Assembly: GCA_002343685.1 (NCBI GenBank)
Contig: DDRS01000031.1
Location: 1 to 64,000, forward strand
Reading direction: 5' to 3'
From: Thiobacillus denitrificans
GTDB taxonomy: Bacteria > Pseudomonadota > Gammaproteobacteria > Burkholderiales > Thiobacillaceae
Length of the DNA stretch: 64,000 bases
Made by a program: the position numbers and the translations under genes. Every line of letters starts with the position of its first letter. Position 1 is the stretch's first letter. The notes under the pieces are model-generated. The model saw nothing but the letters and a program-made list of their open reading frames with translations, did no database searches and was not told where the DNA came from. Shown here piece after piece: positions 1-10,773 of this stretch.

Positions 1-119
1 CGTGGAGTTAAGCAGAGGTTTCACTCTCTTTCAAAGGTGCGACAGCTGGCGACCAGACCGCCTTTGACACATGGTTTAACGCGGTCGACCCTGGTGCCCA
101 GCCGACTTGTTCGAGTACG

Positions 120-3100
120 GTGAATATGGTGCCGGTTCTGAAGCTGGAGGGTGTGGAACAGGTCAAGGATGCAGGGAGCGGCACCACAGCGCTATGTTCG
201 ATCGACAACGCGCTATACATGAAGGTGGTGCTGGACGAACTCGATACGTACGCGACTGTAAACGATGCATTCAGCCTTGGCATCCAAGCTGCCAACCTGC
301 ACGCTCTGCATGCCTACGCTCACCACACCTCCGACGCCTACCTCATCAAGCGCTCGGCGCAACTGTTGGCCAACGTGCAGGCCAATAACAGTAACGTTAA
401 TGCAGATCGCGACGGCATCGAAGGTGAATTCCTTAATATTGCGGCCAGCAAGTACAGCCGCTATACAGCCGATGCATACAAACGTGCAGGCGAGCTCTTT
501 GGTGAATCCGGTACAAGCGGCATTGGCCTTGGCCTGACCTCCGCTCAGGTCAAGGTCAACTATCTGTTTGATCTGCCCTATGGAATTTACCGCAAGGGCT
601 TTCTCACCGACTGGCCTGGTGGGCCTGTCTATAGCGGCTCTCGGCTCGACACGCCGAACAGCTCGGACAAGCGTGCTTTCAAACTGGGCGGTTACGCCTC
701 TTCTGCTTACGAAGCTTACATCTGGCAAGAAATAGCGAACTTAGATGCCGTCTCCACCACACGCGGCCTGCAATTCGCCAATGAGCAGAACATTGAAATC
801 CTGCAGATCAATAACAGTACCGACTGGAACAACCAGAAATGCAAACTCACCAACACTTGCTCCAATAGTGCACTCAATACCAACCCGGCCGATACCAACT
901 ACTCTGCGGGTGTCGTCGGCAATATTGAAAATACCGTCAACAATGGTTTCAAGATAAGCCTTCCGCGCCGGCTGATCCAATATCCGGATGTCACTGGATG
1001 GAAGGGCTATATCTTCTATGGTGAGAAACTATCTTCCACCGAGACATCTCATCTCAGCTTCATTATCGGTGGGCACTCCGGCAGTGTTACCGTCGAACCT
1101 TCCGCGGAATCGACCGGCAGTTCAGGCACGGGCAGCGCCCCAGGTACCGCCTACGGCGGCTATGGAGTGGCGGATCCGCTTGGCAGCCTCTATAACCCAT
1201 CGTTCGGCACCGGCATCATCGCCGACCCCTACGCCCCCACCTTCGCCCAGCTAGCCGGCCAGAACGGATACCAGACTGCGCTGGGGTTTGGCACCGGCAC
1301 CAGTGTTGCCGGCGACCCCGTCAACATGGTCACCGGCAACCTCATCCACAGCGAGCGCGACATCGCAATCAAGGGAAGGGGAAGTCTCCCCATCGTGTTC
1401 GAGCGCTGGTACAACAGCAAAGGCGCCAAAGATGGCCCCCTCGGCTATGGCTGGACCCACAGCTTCAACCACAGCCTGCGCTTCTATGGCGTCGAGGGTG
1501 GCGTCGCCAAAGTCTCGTGGACCGACGGCACCGGCGGCGAACGCTTCTTCTCCACCGCCAACCACGCCAGCGGCAACGTCAGCGCCGGGGCTACGTTCGC
1601 TGGTACGGCAGGCATCTACGCCAGCCTCACGCGCTTGTCCGACGGCAAATTTCAGCTCGTCGAACGCAGCGGCATGCAGTACGTCTTCGAGAGCATCAAT
1701 GCGGGTACGAGCGACACCGGCCTCAAGGCCCGACTCCTGTCCGTCACTGACCGTAACGGCAACACGCTCACGCTTTCCTACGCGCCGATTGCCGGCTGCG
1801 CCGGCACCTATGTCTGCAAGATTACCGATGCTCTGGGTCGCGCCCTGACATTCGGCTATACGGCCAACCGCATTTCGCAGATTCAGGACTGGACGGGCCG
1901 AACTTGGCAGTATCAGTACGACGCTAACGGCGACCTCGTTAGCTTCAAGAACCCCCTGGCCGTGGCCGGCAGCCAGCCAGCCGTCGCCTACCAGTACTAC
2001 AGCAGCCTCGACGGCGCCAAGCTCGCCCACGCCATGAAGCAATACACCCTGCCACGCGGCAACGGCATGCGCTTCGAGTACTATGCCAACGGCCGGGTCT
2101 TCCGCCACACGCCTTTCGATACGGCAGGCGTGCTGAAAGAAGACCACGCCACCACCTTCGCCTGGACGGAGTTCCGCCGCGAAGCAAAGAGCATCGACGC
2201 GCAGGGCAACGAACGCCGCTTCCTCTTCGACCCCAACGGCAACCCTCTGACCATCACTGACGAAGCCGGGGCGACGACCGAATACACTTACGACTCCACG
2301 CCAGGCCGCACGTATCTTCGCCTGACGAAGACCGACCCGATGGGCATGGTCACTGGTTATGCCTACGACGGCCAGGGCAATCTCTCCGACGTGACGCTGC
2401 CCAGTGCCCGCACGCTGCAATACCGCGACATCAATCAATACGGTCAGCCACGGCGCGTGAAGGACGCCGACGGCAACTGGACCTTGAACCGCTACGACGC
2501 CCAGGGCCGGCTCACCGACGTCATCCGGCTCAGAAACGGCGTCGTGCCCACGGTCGACACCAAGCCCGCCAACGGCGATATCGTCACCTGGATGCAGTAC
2601 GCTTCCGACAGCGTCGGCAACCCGGTCAAAACTCGCAACCTGCGCGACTGGACGGGCGCTGCGCTCGGCGACGCCAACTCTGGTGTTGGCCCTGGTATCG
2701 AAACCGCTTACGACGCCAACAAGCTCAATGTTACGAGCGTAACGCGCCGAGGCGACCTGGACGGCACCCCCGCCAGTCTCGAAACCGAAACCTACACCGA
2801 CTTCCAATATGACAGCCTCGGCCGCACCACGCGCGGGCCGGATGCCAACTGGTACGCCGCCGACTCCCAGTACGACACCCTCGACCGTCCAGTCAAGATG
2901 CCGGACGGCCGCGGCCATCAGTGGGACACCGTCTACGATGCCAACGGCAACCCGCTCATGGTCGGCCTGACGGTCGGGGGGGCGTACCTGGACGGCCACT
3001 ATGCGACCTGGGACGATCTTGACCGGCCCGACCGGAAAGTGGACTACGCGGGCAATGCGACGCTGACGCAGTACGACCCACTTGGGCGGGTCGCGCGGGT

Positions 3101-6100
3101 CACGTCGCCGGACGGCTACAGCGTCGGTTTCGACCGCGACCCGCTGGGCCGTGTGACCGGCGCCTACAACGAGGAAGGCCAGCGCGTGAGCCTGATCCTC
3201 GATGCCGCCGGGCGGCCCCGCAGCAGCACCGATCCCAATAATCTCACCACCAGCTACGAGTATTACCACGCCGCCCAGGACGGCTGGCTCAAAACCACCA
3301 CCCTGCCCAAAGTCAGCGGGCAGACGCAAGGACGAGCCGTCGAAGTCGCCCAGTACGACGGCGCCGGCCGTCCCCTCAAGCTCAACACCCTCGCTGCCGA
3401 CGGCAGTATCCGGGATTCCTACCGCTTCTACGACGAGCTCGGACGGCTCGTCCGCGAGGTCGGCCCGCAGGTATCGGCCAGCGACACCAACCGGCCCGTC
3501 ACCTGTGTTGTCCACACGCCGCTTGGGGACGTGAAGGAGATCTGGACCGGGAGCACGACGGATACGGCGAGCAGGATCTGCACCCTTGATGGCGTGGCGG
3601 TGAAGAAACAGGTCGCCCGCACCTTCGACGACTTCGGCCGCAAGCTGACCGAGACGGATGCGAACGGTAAGGTGTGGACGTGGAACTGGAACGTCCACAA
3701 TGAGCTCGTCTCCAGCCAGACACCGGTGCAGGCAGCGGCGGGGCAGTCCACGGCCTACGCCTACGGTGCGAAAGGCCAGCCCGGCGAGACCCAGGGGCTG
3801 CTCAAGCAGCGCAGCGTGCCGGGGACGAATGGCCAAAGCGTCGCCTATATGCGCGACGAACTCGGGCTGGTGACGAAAGCGGAGACGAAGAACGGCATCA
3901 ACCAGACAGTCGTTGCCTACGATTACAGCTACGACGCCGCCAAACGGCTGGCGAGCGTCGCCGACACTCGAGGTAACAAGCAACTCGTCTACACCTGGAC
4001 GCCGGGCGGCCGTCTGGCACGGGTGGCGGATTCCGACGGCCATGTCGCCAGCTTCTCCTACGATGCGGCGGGGCGGCTTTCGAGCATCGCCGCGCCCAAC
4101 GGCGAGACCATCGTCTTCACTTGGGATGCCGGTGGACGGCTGGTTGAGCGGCGGCTGAACTCCGGACTCAGAACCACACAGACCTGGTTCGAGGACGGCA
4201 ATCTCAAACAGAAACAGAACCTGTTCAACACCACCGTGCTGTCCAGCTACCTCTATACTCTGGACAATCAGGGAAGACGATCCGGCCAGACCGAAGATAT
4301 CAATGGCGTCAGCAAGGTCTGGAGCTATGCCTACGATAACCTCGATCGCCTCATCAGCGCCAGCGACGGCGCCGCCGAGACCTACGCTTACGACATCTTC
4401 GGCAACCGGCGCAGCAAAACGAAATCCGGGCAAACCACGGCCTATCTGTATGACGCCGCGCAGCAACTCGCCGAGATCAGAAGCGGCTCCGACACTGGCA
4501 CCCTGATCGGCGGCGCCGTCCATGATGCCGATGGGCATATGGTCAAACTATGCGAAGGCACGAGCGCTACCAAGACTGCCACCGACTGCACCGCCAGCGG
4601 CACTGGCGCCACTACCCTTGCTTTGGTGTGGAATGCGCTCGATCACTTGGTCACGGCGACGCGGACCGGAAGCGGCGCCATCGCCGAGAGCTACGTCTAC
4701 GACGACAGCGGCAGAAGGATCAGCAAGACCAGCGGCGGCACGACGACGAGCTATCTGTACGACGGCGACGCGATTCATGCCGAATGGGCGGGTAGCATCA
4801 ACGGCATGCCTCAGGCGGCCTATGTCCACGGCGCTGGCATCGACGAGCCGCTGCTGCGGCTGACCGGCACGACGAACATGCCTGGCGCGGCCCAGATCGC
4901 CTATCTGCAAGACGGCCTCGGCAGCGTGACGGCGGCGGTCGGCGCACTGCAGGAAGCCCAAAATCTCGCGCCGTTGACCGGAACCGGGCTCGGCACCACG
5001 GGCGACTACTACACGAGCGCCTACCCGCCCGAAGCATTGCGAGACGGCGCGACCACGATAAACAGCGCCGGCTGGATCGGCAAAACCGATGCCAACGCGG
5101 CGTTCACTTATAGCTTTGGCACGCCGCAGGCGGTAGACCGGATCGCGCTCATGGCGGTCAACAACTACCGCCCCGCCGCGTGGGTGGTGGAAGTCCAGGC
5201 GCCCGGAACGGGCACCTGGACCCAGGTAGCCAGCGGCACCCAGAACGACTTCTCGCCGTGGACCGACAACAGTAGCGTCTGGGCCGAGAAGCGCTTTACG
5301 CCCACCCTGGTGCAGGCGGTGCGGGTGCGCTTCACCGCCGCGGTGACCAGCAACCTGGTCTGGCTGACCGAGGCCGAAGTCTACAGCGTGCCGGTGGCGG
5401 ACACGCTGCAGGGCTTCGACGCCTGGGGCAATCGCACCACTGGAACCGGTACGATTCCGACCTACGGCTATACGGGACGCGAACCGGATGCCACCGGACT
5501 CACCTATTACCGAGCGCGCTACTACCACCCCGGACTCGGCCGATTTGCAAGCCGTGATCCGATGGGGATGGCGGACAGCGTGAGTCCGTATGCCTACGTT
5601 GCCAACAACCCCATCAACCTCGTCGATCCGTTCGGGATGGAAGCGGCGCTCGCCGGGACGACGATGAACCCGGCTTATTGGGGGATGGCGGCAGATGCAG
5701 GCGGATGGCTGTCGGGTGTAGTGGATAACGCCCGACAGAGGCTGACAGACTTTGCTTCAGGGCTTGACGTCGGCGGCGCAGTCGATCAGTTCGGGCGCAA
5801 GCTTGCCTATGATTTCGTTCAGAATAACCAGGGTACATTTGGTGCTTATGGCTGGATGGCGAATCAGCTGGCACCTTATGCCCAAGGCTATGACGGTTCC
5901 ACGCCGAACGGGCAACTGGCGGCGGTCGCAGCGATTGGGGCTACGCTGGTGACGCCGGGTGGGGCCGCAAAGGGGGCGGAAGGTGCGTTCTCTCTTGCTG
6001 GCGCTAATAGAGCCATCATTGATCCACGAAAGCTCACTGAGTATGCACTGAATCCCACCCATCTTAAGGGGGGAGATAAAGCAAGAGTATTCGAATCTGC

Positions 6101-6320
6101 ATTAGGATTTAACAAGAACAACGCAGATGATCTGATGCTGCAACTGCGACAAGGGGTGACAAACAACCCGGCAGTCGCGGGTAAGGTAGATCAGTTTGGA
6201 GCAAGATTTACCGTGGATATCCCAGTTACAGGCCCCGGAGGCAGTGGCGTCGTTCGAAGTGGTTGGATCTATAAACCAGGATCCAATACGCCAGAGCTAA
6301 CAACCATATTCGTAAAGTGA
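120..6320 (+). CDS. RHS/YD-repeat polymorphic toxin, 5' end uncertain, DUF6883-type C-terminal toxin
   Basis: Large RHS protein (2066 aa from a GTG at 120). About 390 N-terminal residues of unrecognised sequence precede a DUF6531-like RHS opening around residues 397-470 (GDPVNMVTGNL, then FERWYNS and GYGWTHSFNHSL). A long series of YDxxGR-type repeats follows, then the canonical RHS closing segment (YRARYYHPGLGRF, NPINLVDPFG) near residue 1840. The repeats form a hollow shell that encloses the toxin. The last ~110 residues (from about DPRKLTEYALNP to LTTIFVK) resemble the DUF6883 toxin domain. A discoidin-like segment is inserted at about residues 1611-1761. The frame is open back to base 12 with coding-like sequence but stops at 9-11 (TAA) and has no start codon before 120. 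The gene may therefore be 5'-truncated or frameshifted. Confidence 0.85.
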   Translation: MNMVPVLKLEGVEQVKDAGSGTTALCSIDNALYMKVVLDELDTYATVNDAFSLGIQAANLHALHAYAHHTSDAYLIKRSAQLLANVQANNSNVNADRDGIEGEFLNIAASKYSRYTADAYKRAGELFGESGTSGIGLGLTSAQVKVNYLFDLPYGIYRKGFLTDWPGGPVYSGSRLDTPNSSDKRAFKLGGYASSAYEAYIWQEIANLDAVSTTRGLQFANEQNIEILQINNSTDWNNQKCKLTNTCSNSALNTNPADTNYSAGVVGNIENTVNNGFKISLPRRLIQYPDVTGWKGYIFYGEKLSSTETSHLSFIIGGHSGSVTVEPSAESTGSSGTGSAPGTAYGGYGVADPLGSLYNPSFGTGIIADPYAPTFAQLAGQNGYQTALGFGTGTSVAGDPVNMVTGNLIHSERDIAIKGRGSLPIVFERWYNSKGAKDGPLGYGWTHSFNHSLRFYGVEGGVAKVSWTDGTGGERFFSTANHASGNVSAGATFAGTAGIYASLTRLSDGKFQLVERSGMQYVFESINAGTSDTGLKARLLSVTDRNGNTLTLSYAPIAGCAGTYVCKITDALGRALTFGYTANRISQIQDWTGRTWQYQYDANGDLVSFKNPLAVAGSQPAVAYQYYSSLDGAKLAHAMKQYTLPRGNGMRFEYYANGRVFRHTPFDTAGVLKEDHATTFAWTEFRREAKSIDAQGNERRFLFDPNGNPLTITDEAGATTEYTYDSTPGRTYLRLTKTDPMGMVTGYAYDGQGNLSDVTLPSARTLQYRDINQYGQPRRVKDADGNWTLNRYDAQGRLTDVIRLRNGVVPTVDTKPANGDIVTWMQYASDSVGNPVKTRNLRDWTGAALGDANSGVGPGIETAYDANKLNVTSVTRRGDLDGTPASLETETYTDFQYDSLGRTTRGPDANWYAADSQYDTLDRPVKMPDGRGHQWDTVYDANGNPLMVGLTVGGAYLDGHYATWDDLDRPDRKVDYAGNATLTQYDPLGRVARVTSPDGYSVGFDRDPLGRVTGAYNEEGQRVSLILDAAGRPRSSTDPNNLTTSYEYYHAAQDGWLKTTTLPKVSGQTQGRAVEVAQYDGAGRPLKLNTLAADGSIRDSYRFYDELGRLVREVGPQVSASDTNRPVTCVVHTPLGDVKEIWTGSTTDTASRICTLDGVAVKKQVARTFDDFGRKLTETDANGKVWTWNWNVHNELVSSQTPVQAAAGQSTAYAYGAKGQPGETQGLLKQRSVPGTNGQSVAYMRDELGLVTKAETKNGINQTVVAYDYSYDAAKRLASVADTRGNKQLVYTWTPGGRLARVADSDGHVASFSYDAAGRLSSIAAPNGETIVFTWDAGGRLVERRLNSGLRTTQTWFEDGNLKQKQNLFNTTVLSSYLYTLDNQGRRSGQTEDINGVSKVWSYAYDNLDRLISASDGAAETYAYDIFGNRRSKTKSGQTTAYLYDAAQQLAEIRSGSDTGTLIGGAVHDADGHMVKLCEGTSATKTATDCTASGTGATTLALVWNALDHLVTATRTGSGAIAESYVYDDSGRRISKTSGGTTTSYLYDGDAIHAEWAGSINGMPQAAYVHGAGIDEPLLRLTGTTNMPGAAQIAYLQDGLGSVTAAVGALQEAQNLAPLTGTGLGTTGDYYTSAYPPEALRDGATTINSAGWIGKTDANAAFTYSFGTPQAVDRIALMAVNNYRPAAWVVEVQAPGTGTWTQVASGTQNDFSPWTDNSSVWAEKRFTPTLVQAVRVRFTAAVTSNLVWLTEAEVYSVPVADTLQGFDAWGNRTTGTGTIPTYGYTGREPDATGLTYYRARYYHPGLGRFASRDPMGMADSVSPYAYVANNPINLVDPFGMEAALAGTTMNPAYWGMAADAGGWLSGVVDNARQRLTDFASGLDVGGAVDQFGRKLAYDFVQNNQGTFGAYGWMANQLAPYAQGYDGSTPNGQLAAVAAIGATLVTPGGAAKGAEGAFSLAGANRAIIDPRKLTEYALNPTHLKGGDKARVFESALGFNKNNADDLMLQLRQGVTNNPAVAGKVDQFGARFTVDIPVTGPGGSGVVRSGWIYKPGSNTPELTTIFVK
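4950..5400 (+). other. Discoidin (F5/8 type C)-like domain inserted in the RHS shell
   Basis: Residues ~1611-1761 of the RHS protein sit between the usual neighbours YLQDGLGSV and FDAWGNRT, which in most RHS proteins are only a few residues apart. The inserted segment has YYTSAYPPEALRDG, a Trp/Gly stretch with TYSFGTPQAVDRIAL, WVVEVQAPGTGTWTQV and a C-terminal VRVRFT...TEAEVYSV. This order is typical of discoidin or galactose-binding-like beta-sandwich domains. Such domains usually bind carbohydrate or surface ligands, so a role in adhesion or target binding is possible but not shown. Assignment is by pattern only. Confidence 0.55.
5766..5962 (+). repeat. Direct repeat copy 1 (RHS tip linker)
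   Basis: About 197 bp encoding the linker after the RHS core (DVGGAVDQFGRKLAYDF ... LAAVAAIGATL.TPGG). It recurs almost unchanged at 6526-6722, offset by 760 bp. The repeat flanks the DUF6883 tip and its immunity gene. Recombination between the copies would delete that cassette and fuse the second tip to the RHS shell. Confidence 0.9.
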
Positions 6321-6327
6321 AATAGTT

Positions 6328-6525
6328 ATGAAGGCAAAAATAAATGACACTGTCGAGCTTATAGAGCCCTTGCCAGAAGAGAATCTGGCGGCAGGTTCTG
6401 TTGGAGTTGTTGTTTTTGAGTTTGATGAGCCTGAAGAGGCTTATGAAATTGAGTTTAGTAATGACCGTGGTGAGACAACTTCTCAGGTGACTTTACGCCC
6501 CAACCAATTCATAGTTCTGGGCTAA
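6328..6525 (+). CDS. DUF4926-type immunity protein
   Basis: Small acidic protein of 65 aa starting 7 bp after the RHS toxin stop. The pattern (MKAKINDTVELIEPLPEE, then GSVGVVVFEF, YEIEFSND, TLRPNQFIVL) matches the DUF4926 family of small SH3-like beta proteins. These commonly sit beside DUF6883 proteins. Position and size fit a cognate immunity protein that neutralises the toxin tip of the upstream gene in the cytoplasm. No strong ribosome binding site is visible, so translation may be coupled to the toxin gene. The RHS-tip duplication starts one base after its stop codon. Confidence 0.7.
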   Translation: MKAKINDTVELIEPLPEENLAAGSVGVVVFEFDEPEEAYEIEFSNDRGETTSQVTLRPNQFIVLG

Positions 6526-6722
6526 GACGTTGGCGGTGCGGTCGATCAGTTCGGGCGCAAGCTTGCCTATGATTTCGTTCAGAATAACCAAGGTACATTT
6601 GGTGCCTATGGCTGGATGGCGAATCAACTCGCACCCCATGCTCAGGGCGATGACGGTTCCACGCCGAACGGGCAACTAGCGGCGGTCGCAGCGATTGGTG
6701 CTACGCTGGCGACGCCGGGTGG
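6526..6722 (+). repeat. Direct repeat copy 2 (RHS tip linker)
   Basis: Second copy of the 5766-5962 sequence, in the same orientation, starting one base after the immunity gene stop. It differs by scattered substitutions, many at third codon positions, which suggests an older duplication or homologous tips that have drifted. Confidence 0.9.
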
Positions 6723-7102
6723 CGGTGTAAGCAAGGCGAAAAACGGTGCCAACGGAGCACATGCGTATTCCGTTGCCTTCGAGACAACGATTCCCAAACT
6801 TGGGCTCGGCACGAGGCCTGAACACTTCAAGTCCGCCAATACCGCTTTGGAATCCGCCCTCAAGAACGATAGCAACTTCGCACAGATGGCAACAAACCTT
6901 GGTATCAGCTTCCCGGCCAATCGGGGTACGAGCCCAGTCAATTGGACCTGGCACCATGTTCCAGATCAGCCGGGTGTACTTCAATTGGTACCGAGAGATC
7001 AACACCAATGGGGGAGCCCTCAGCCAAGCGGGTACCCCCATCATTCCACCTGTCCTGTCTCGCTACGCCGCCGATTTTGCAGCCCGGTATGGCGAACATT
7101 GA
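6526..7102 (+). pseudogene. Displaced (orphan) RHS toxin tip, HNH-like nuclease, probably degenerate
   Basis: The sequence repeats the RHS linker, then diverges into a second tip. This contains a segment ending NWTWHHVPDQPGVLQLVP followed by RDQH, a pattern typical of HNH/ENDO VII-type polymorphic toxins (WHH...QLVPR.QH). After DQH the usual HPGG-type continuation is missing. The main frame runs on into antisense of glmS (to 7938) without coding character. The +1 frame instead ends at a TGA at 7100-7102. A frameshift near 7000 or a decayed 3' end is the simplest reading. There is no promoter or complete start, as expected of an orphan cassette waiting to recombine with the main gene. Confidence 0.6.
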
Positions 7103-7328
7103 ATGTTCTTATTCCTGCTTTGGGCCGGCGACCTGGCAGAGTGGGAGATAAGTCTGACCGGCCGCTTCGGCCGAGTGAGAGACGGTACGAATTTGTTACG
7201 GGTGAGGTTATCGGTAGACCCGAAAGGAGCTGCTCGCCACGAATTTTCACGGCAACGTATCAGTGCCACGGCCACTCTACCGCCGACCAAACGGAAGCAT
7301 GTACTTACGGGATTGTTATCGCTCAACA

Positions 7329-7354
7329 GCGCGGCTGCAAGGCCGCGCTTTTTT
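7329..7354 (+). terminator. Rho-independent terminator after the RHS locus
   Basis: Perfect 7-bp stem (GCGCGGC/GCCGCGC) with a 6-nt loop followed by six T on the plus strand. The U-run orientation fits termination of plus-strand transcripts from the RHS region. It lies just beyond the convergent glmS 3' end. Confidence 0.8.
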
Positions 7355-7368
7355 GTGGGTGGGCACGA

Positions 7369-9198
<1,830 letters not shown>

Positions 9199-9200
9199 AC

Positions 9201-10580
9201 CTAGCCTTCCTTCTTCTGTTTGACCGGCCGTTTCCAGCCATTGACGGTGAGCTGTTTCGCCCGCGATAACGTCAGCTCGCCGGCTGGGGCATCGCGCGTC
9301 AGCGTCGTGCCCGCGCCCAGCGTCGCGCCCTGGCCGACAGTGACGGGCGCCACCAGTTGTGTGTCGGACCCCACGAAAACATCGTCCTCGATGACCGTGC
9401 GGTGCTTGTTGGCGCCATCGTAATTGCAGGTAATGGTGCCCGCGCCGATGTTGACTCGCTTGCCCATGGTGGTGTCGCCGACGTAGGACAGGTGGTTGAC
9501 CTTGGAGCCGTCGTCGATCTGGCTGTTCTTGATCTCGACGAAGTTGCCGACGTGGACGTCGCGCGCCAGGGAGGTACCCGGGCGAATACGCGAGAACGGC
9601 CCCAGCCGGTTGGCTTCGCCGATGACAGCATCGTCGATCAGGGTGAACGCGTCGATGCGGGTGGCTGCGGCAATCTTCACGTTCCGCAGCACGCAGTTAG
9701 CGCCCACTTGCACACCATCGCCCAATTCCACGAGACCTTCGAATACGCAATTGACGTCGATCACGACGTCGCGCCCACATGTCAGCATGCCGCGCACGTC
9801 AAGCCGGGCGGGATCCATCAAGGTAACGCCGGCGTCGAGCAATCCTTGCGCGATCTCGCCCTGGTGGATGCGTTCGAGTTCGGCCAACTGGGCCTTGCTG
9901 TTGACGCCGAGCACTTCCCATTCGTATGCGGGATGATGGGTTTCCACTGTCAGGCCATCGCGCACCGCCAGCGCGATAATGTCGGTAAGGTAGTACTCAC
10001 CTTGCGCGTTGTCGTTCTTCAGTTCATCGATCCACTGCCTGAGATGACGGGTCGCTACCGCAAGGATGCCGGTGTTGACTTCATGGATCGCCCGCTCGGC
10101 AGGGGTCGCGTCCTTGTGTTCGACGATGCGTCGCACCCGGCCGTCGGCATCCCGCACGATGCGTCCATAGCCGTCGGGCTGCGCCAGCTTGACCGTAAGG
10201 AGCCCCAGTTTGCCCGCCTGGGCCGCACCCACGAGTGGTCGCAAGGTACGCGTATGCGTCAACGGCACGTCGCCATACAACACCAGCGTCACACTGTCGT
10301 CGGACAGTTGAGGCAGCGCCTGCTTCACGGCGTGGCCCGTGCCATGCTGTTCGGCCTGTAGCACAAACGTCAGTTTGTCGTCAGCCATCGCCTGCGGCAC
10401 GGCCTCGCCGCCAAAGCCGTAGACCACGCAGGTTTGAGCTGCACCCAACGCATGGGCCGTATCGACGACATGGCCCAGCAGGGGTTTGCCCGCCAGCTTG
10501 TGCAGCACCTTGGGCAGGTCGGACCGCATCCGGGTGCCCTTGCCCGCCGCGAGTATCAGGATTTCAAGCTTGGAATGCAT
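9201..10580 (-). CDS. glmU: Bifunctional N-acetylglucosamine-1-phosphate uridyltransferase / glucosamine-1-phosphate acetyltransferase
   Basis: Catalyses the last two steps of UDP-GlcNAc synthesis: acetylation of GlcN-1-P and uridylyl transfer. The 459-aa length is normal. The N-terminal pyrophosphorylase domain carries LAAGKGTRMRSDLPKVLHKLAGKP, and the C-terminal half is a left-handed beta-helix with hexapeptide repeats (IGAGTITCNYDG, VFVGSDTQLVAPV). It is first gene of the glmUS pair, 2 bp from glmS. Confidence 0.98.
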   Translation of the reverse strand: MHSKLEILILAAGKGTRMRSDLPKVLHKLAGKPLLGHVVDTAHALGAAQTCVVYGFGGEAVPQAMADDKLTFVLQAEQHGTGHAVKQALPQLSDDSVTLVLYGDVPLTHTRTLRPLVGAAQAGKLGLLTVKLAQPDGYGRIVRDADGRVRRIVEHKDATPAERAIHEVNTGILAVATRHLRQWIDELKNDNAQGEYYLTDIIALAVRDGLTVETHHPAYEWEVLGVNSKAQLAELERIHQGEIAQGLLDAGVTLMDPARLDVRGMLTCGRDVVIDVNCVFEGLVELGDGVQVGANCVLRNVKIAAATRIDAFTLIDDAVIGEANRLGPFSRIRPGTSLARDVHVGNFVEIKNSQIDDGSKVNHLSYVGDTTMGKRVNIGAGTITCNYDGANKHRTVIEDDVFVGSDTQLVAPVTVGQGATLGAGTTLTRDAPAGELTLSRAKQLTVNGWKRPVKQKKEG

Positions 10581-10636
10581 TCGGGTCGTCCGGATATGTG
10601 AATCGCATCAGCAAAATGAGAGCAAATCGCGCGCCA

Positions 10637-10664
10637 AGTATAAAGCCTGGACGGGGCCGCCAAA
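10637..10664 (-). promoter_or_regulatory. Possible glmUS promoter
   Basis: On the minus strand a TATACT -10-like hexamer (10637-10642) lies about 57 bp upstream of the glmU start. A weak TTTGGC -35-like element is about 16 bp further upstream. Only the -10 is close to consensus. Confidence 0.3.
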
Positions 10665-10667
10665 ATG

Positions 10668-10693
10668 AAAAGGCAACCCGAAGGTTGCCTTTT
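10668..10693 (-). terminator. Terminator of the OmpA-family gene (symmetrical hairpin)
   Basis: Perfect 11-bp stem AAAAGGCAACC/GGTTGCCTTTT with a 4-nt loop. The A-tract on one side and T-tract on the other would allow termination in both directions. It lies about 80 bp beyond the 3' end of the OmpA-like gene and upstream of glmU. Confidence 0.8.
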
Positions 10694-10773
10694 CTGTTTT
10701 GGCACGTGGTATCGCCTACCTGCGCGATACGGGACCACGCCCCGTACGCCGGCTCACGTTGCCGCAACCAAGC

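Noticed and set aside
1251..4538. 1095-aa open frame antisense to the RHS gene
   Set aside because: It mirrors the codon bias of the RHS repeats and its translation is low-complexity Val/Gly/Ala with no domain. It is a shadow frame.
9199..9300. glmS ribozyme/riboswitch
   Set aside because: glmS is the second gene of glmUS with only 2 bp before it, so there is no leader. The ribozyme is characteristic of Gram-positive bacteria.
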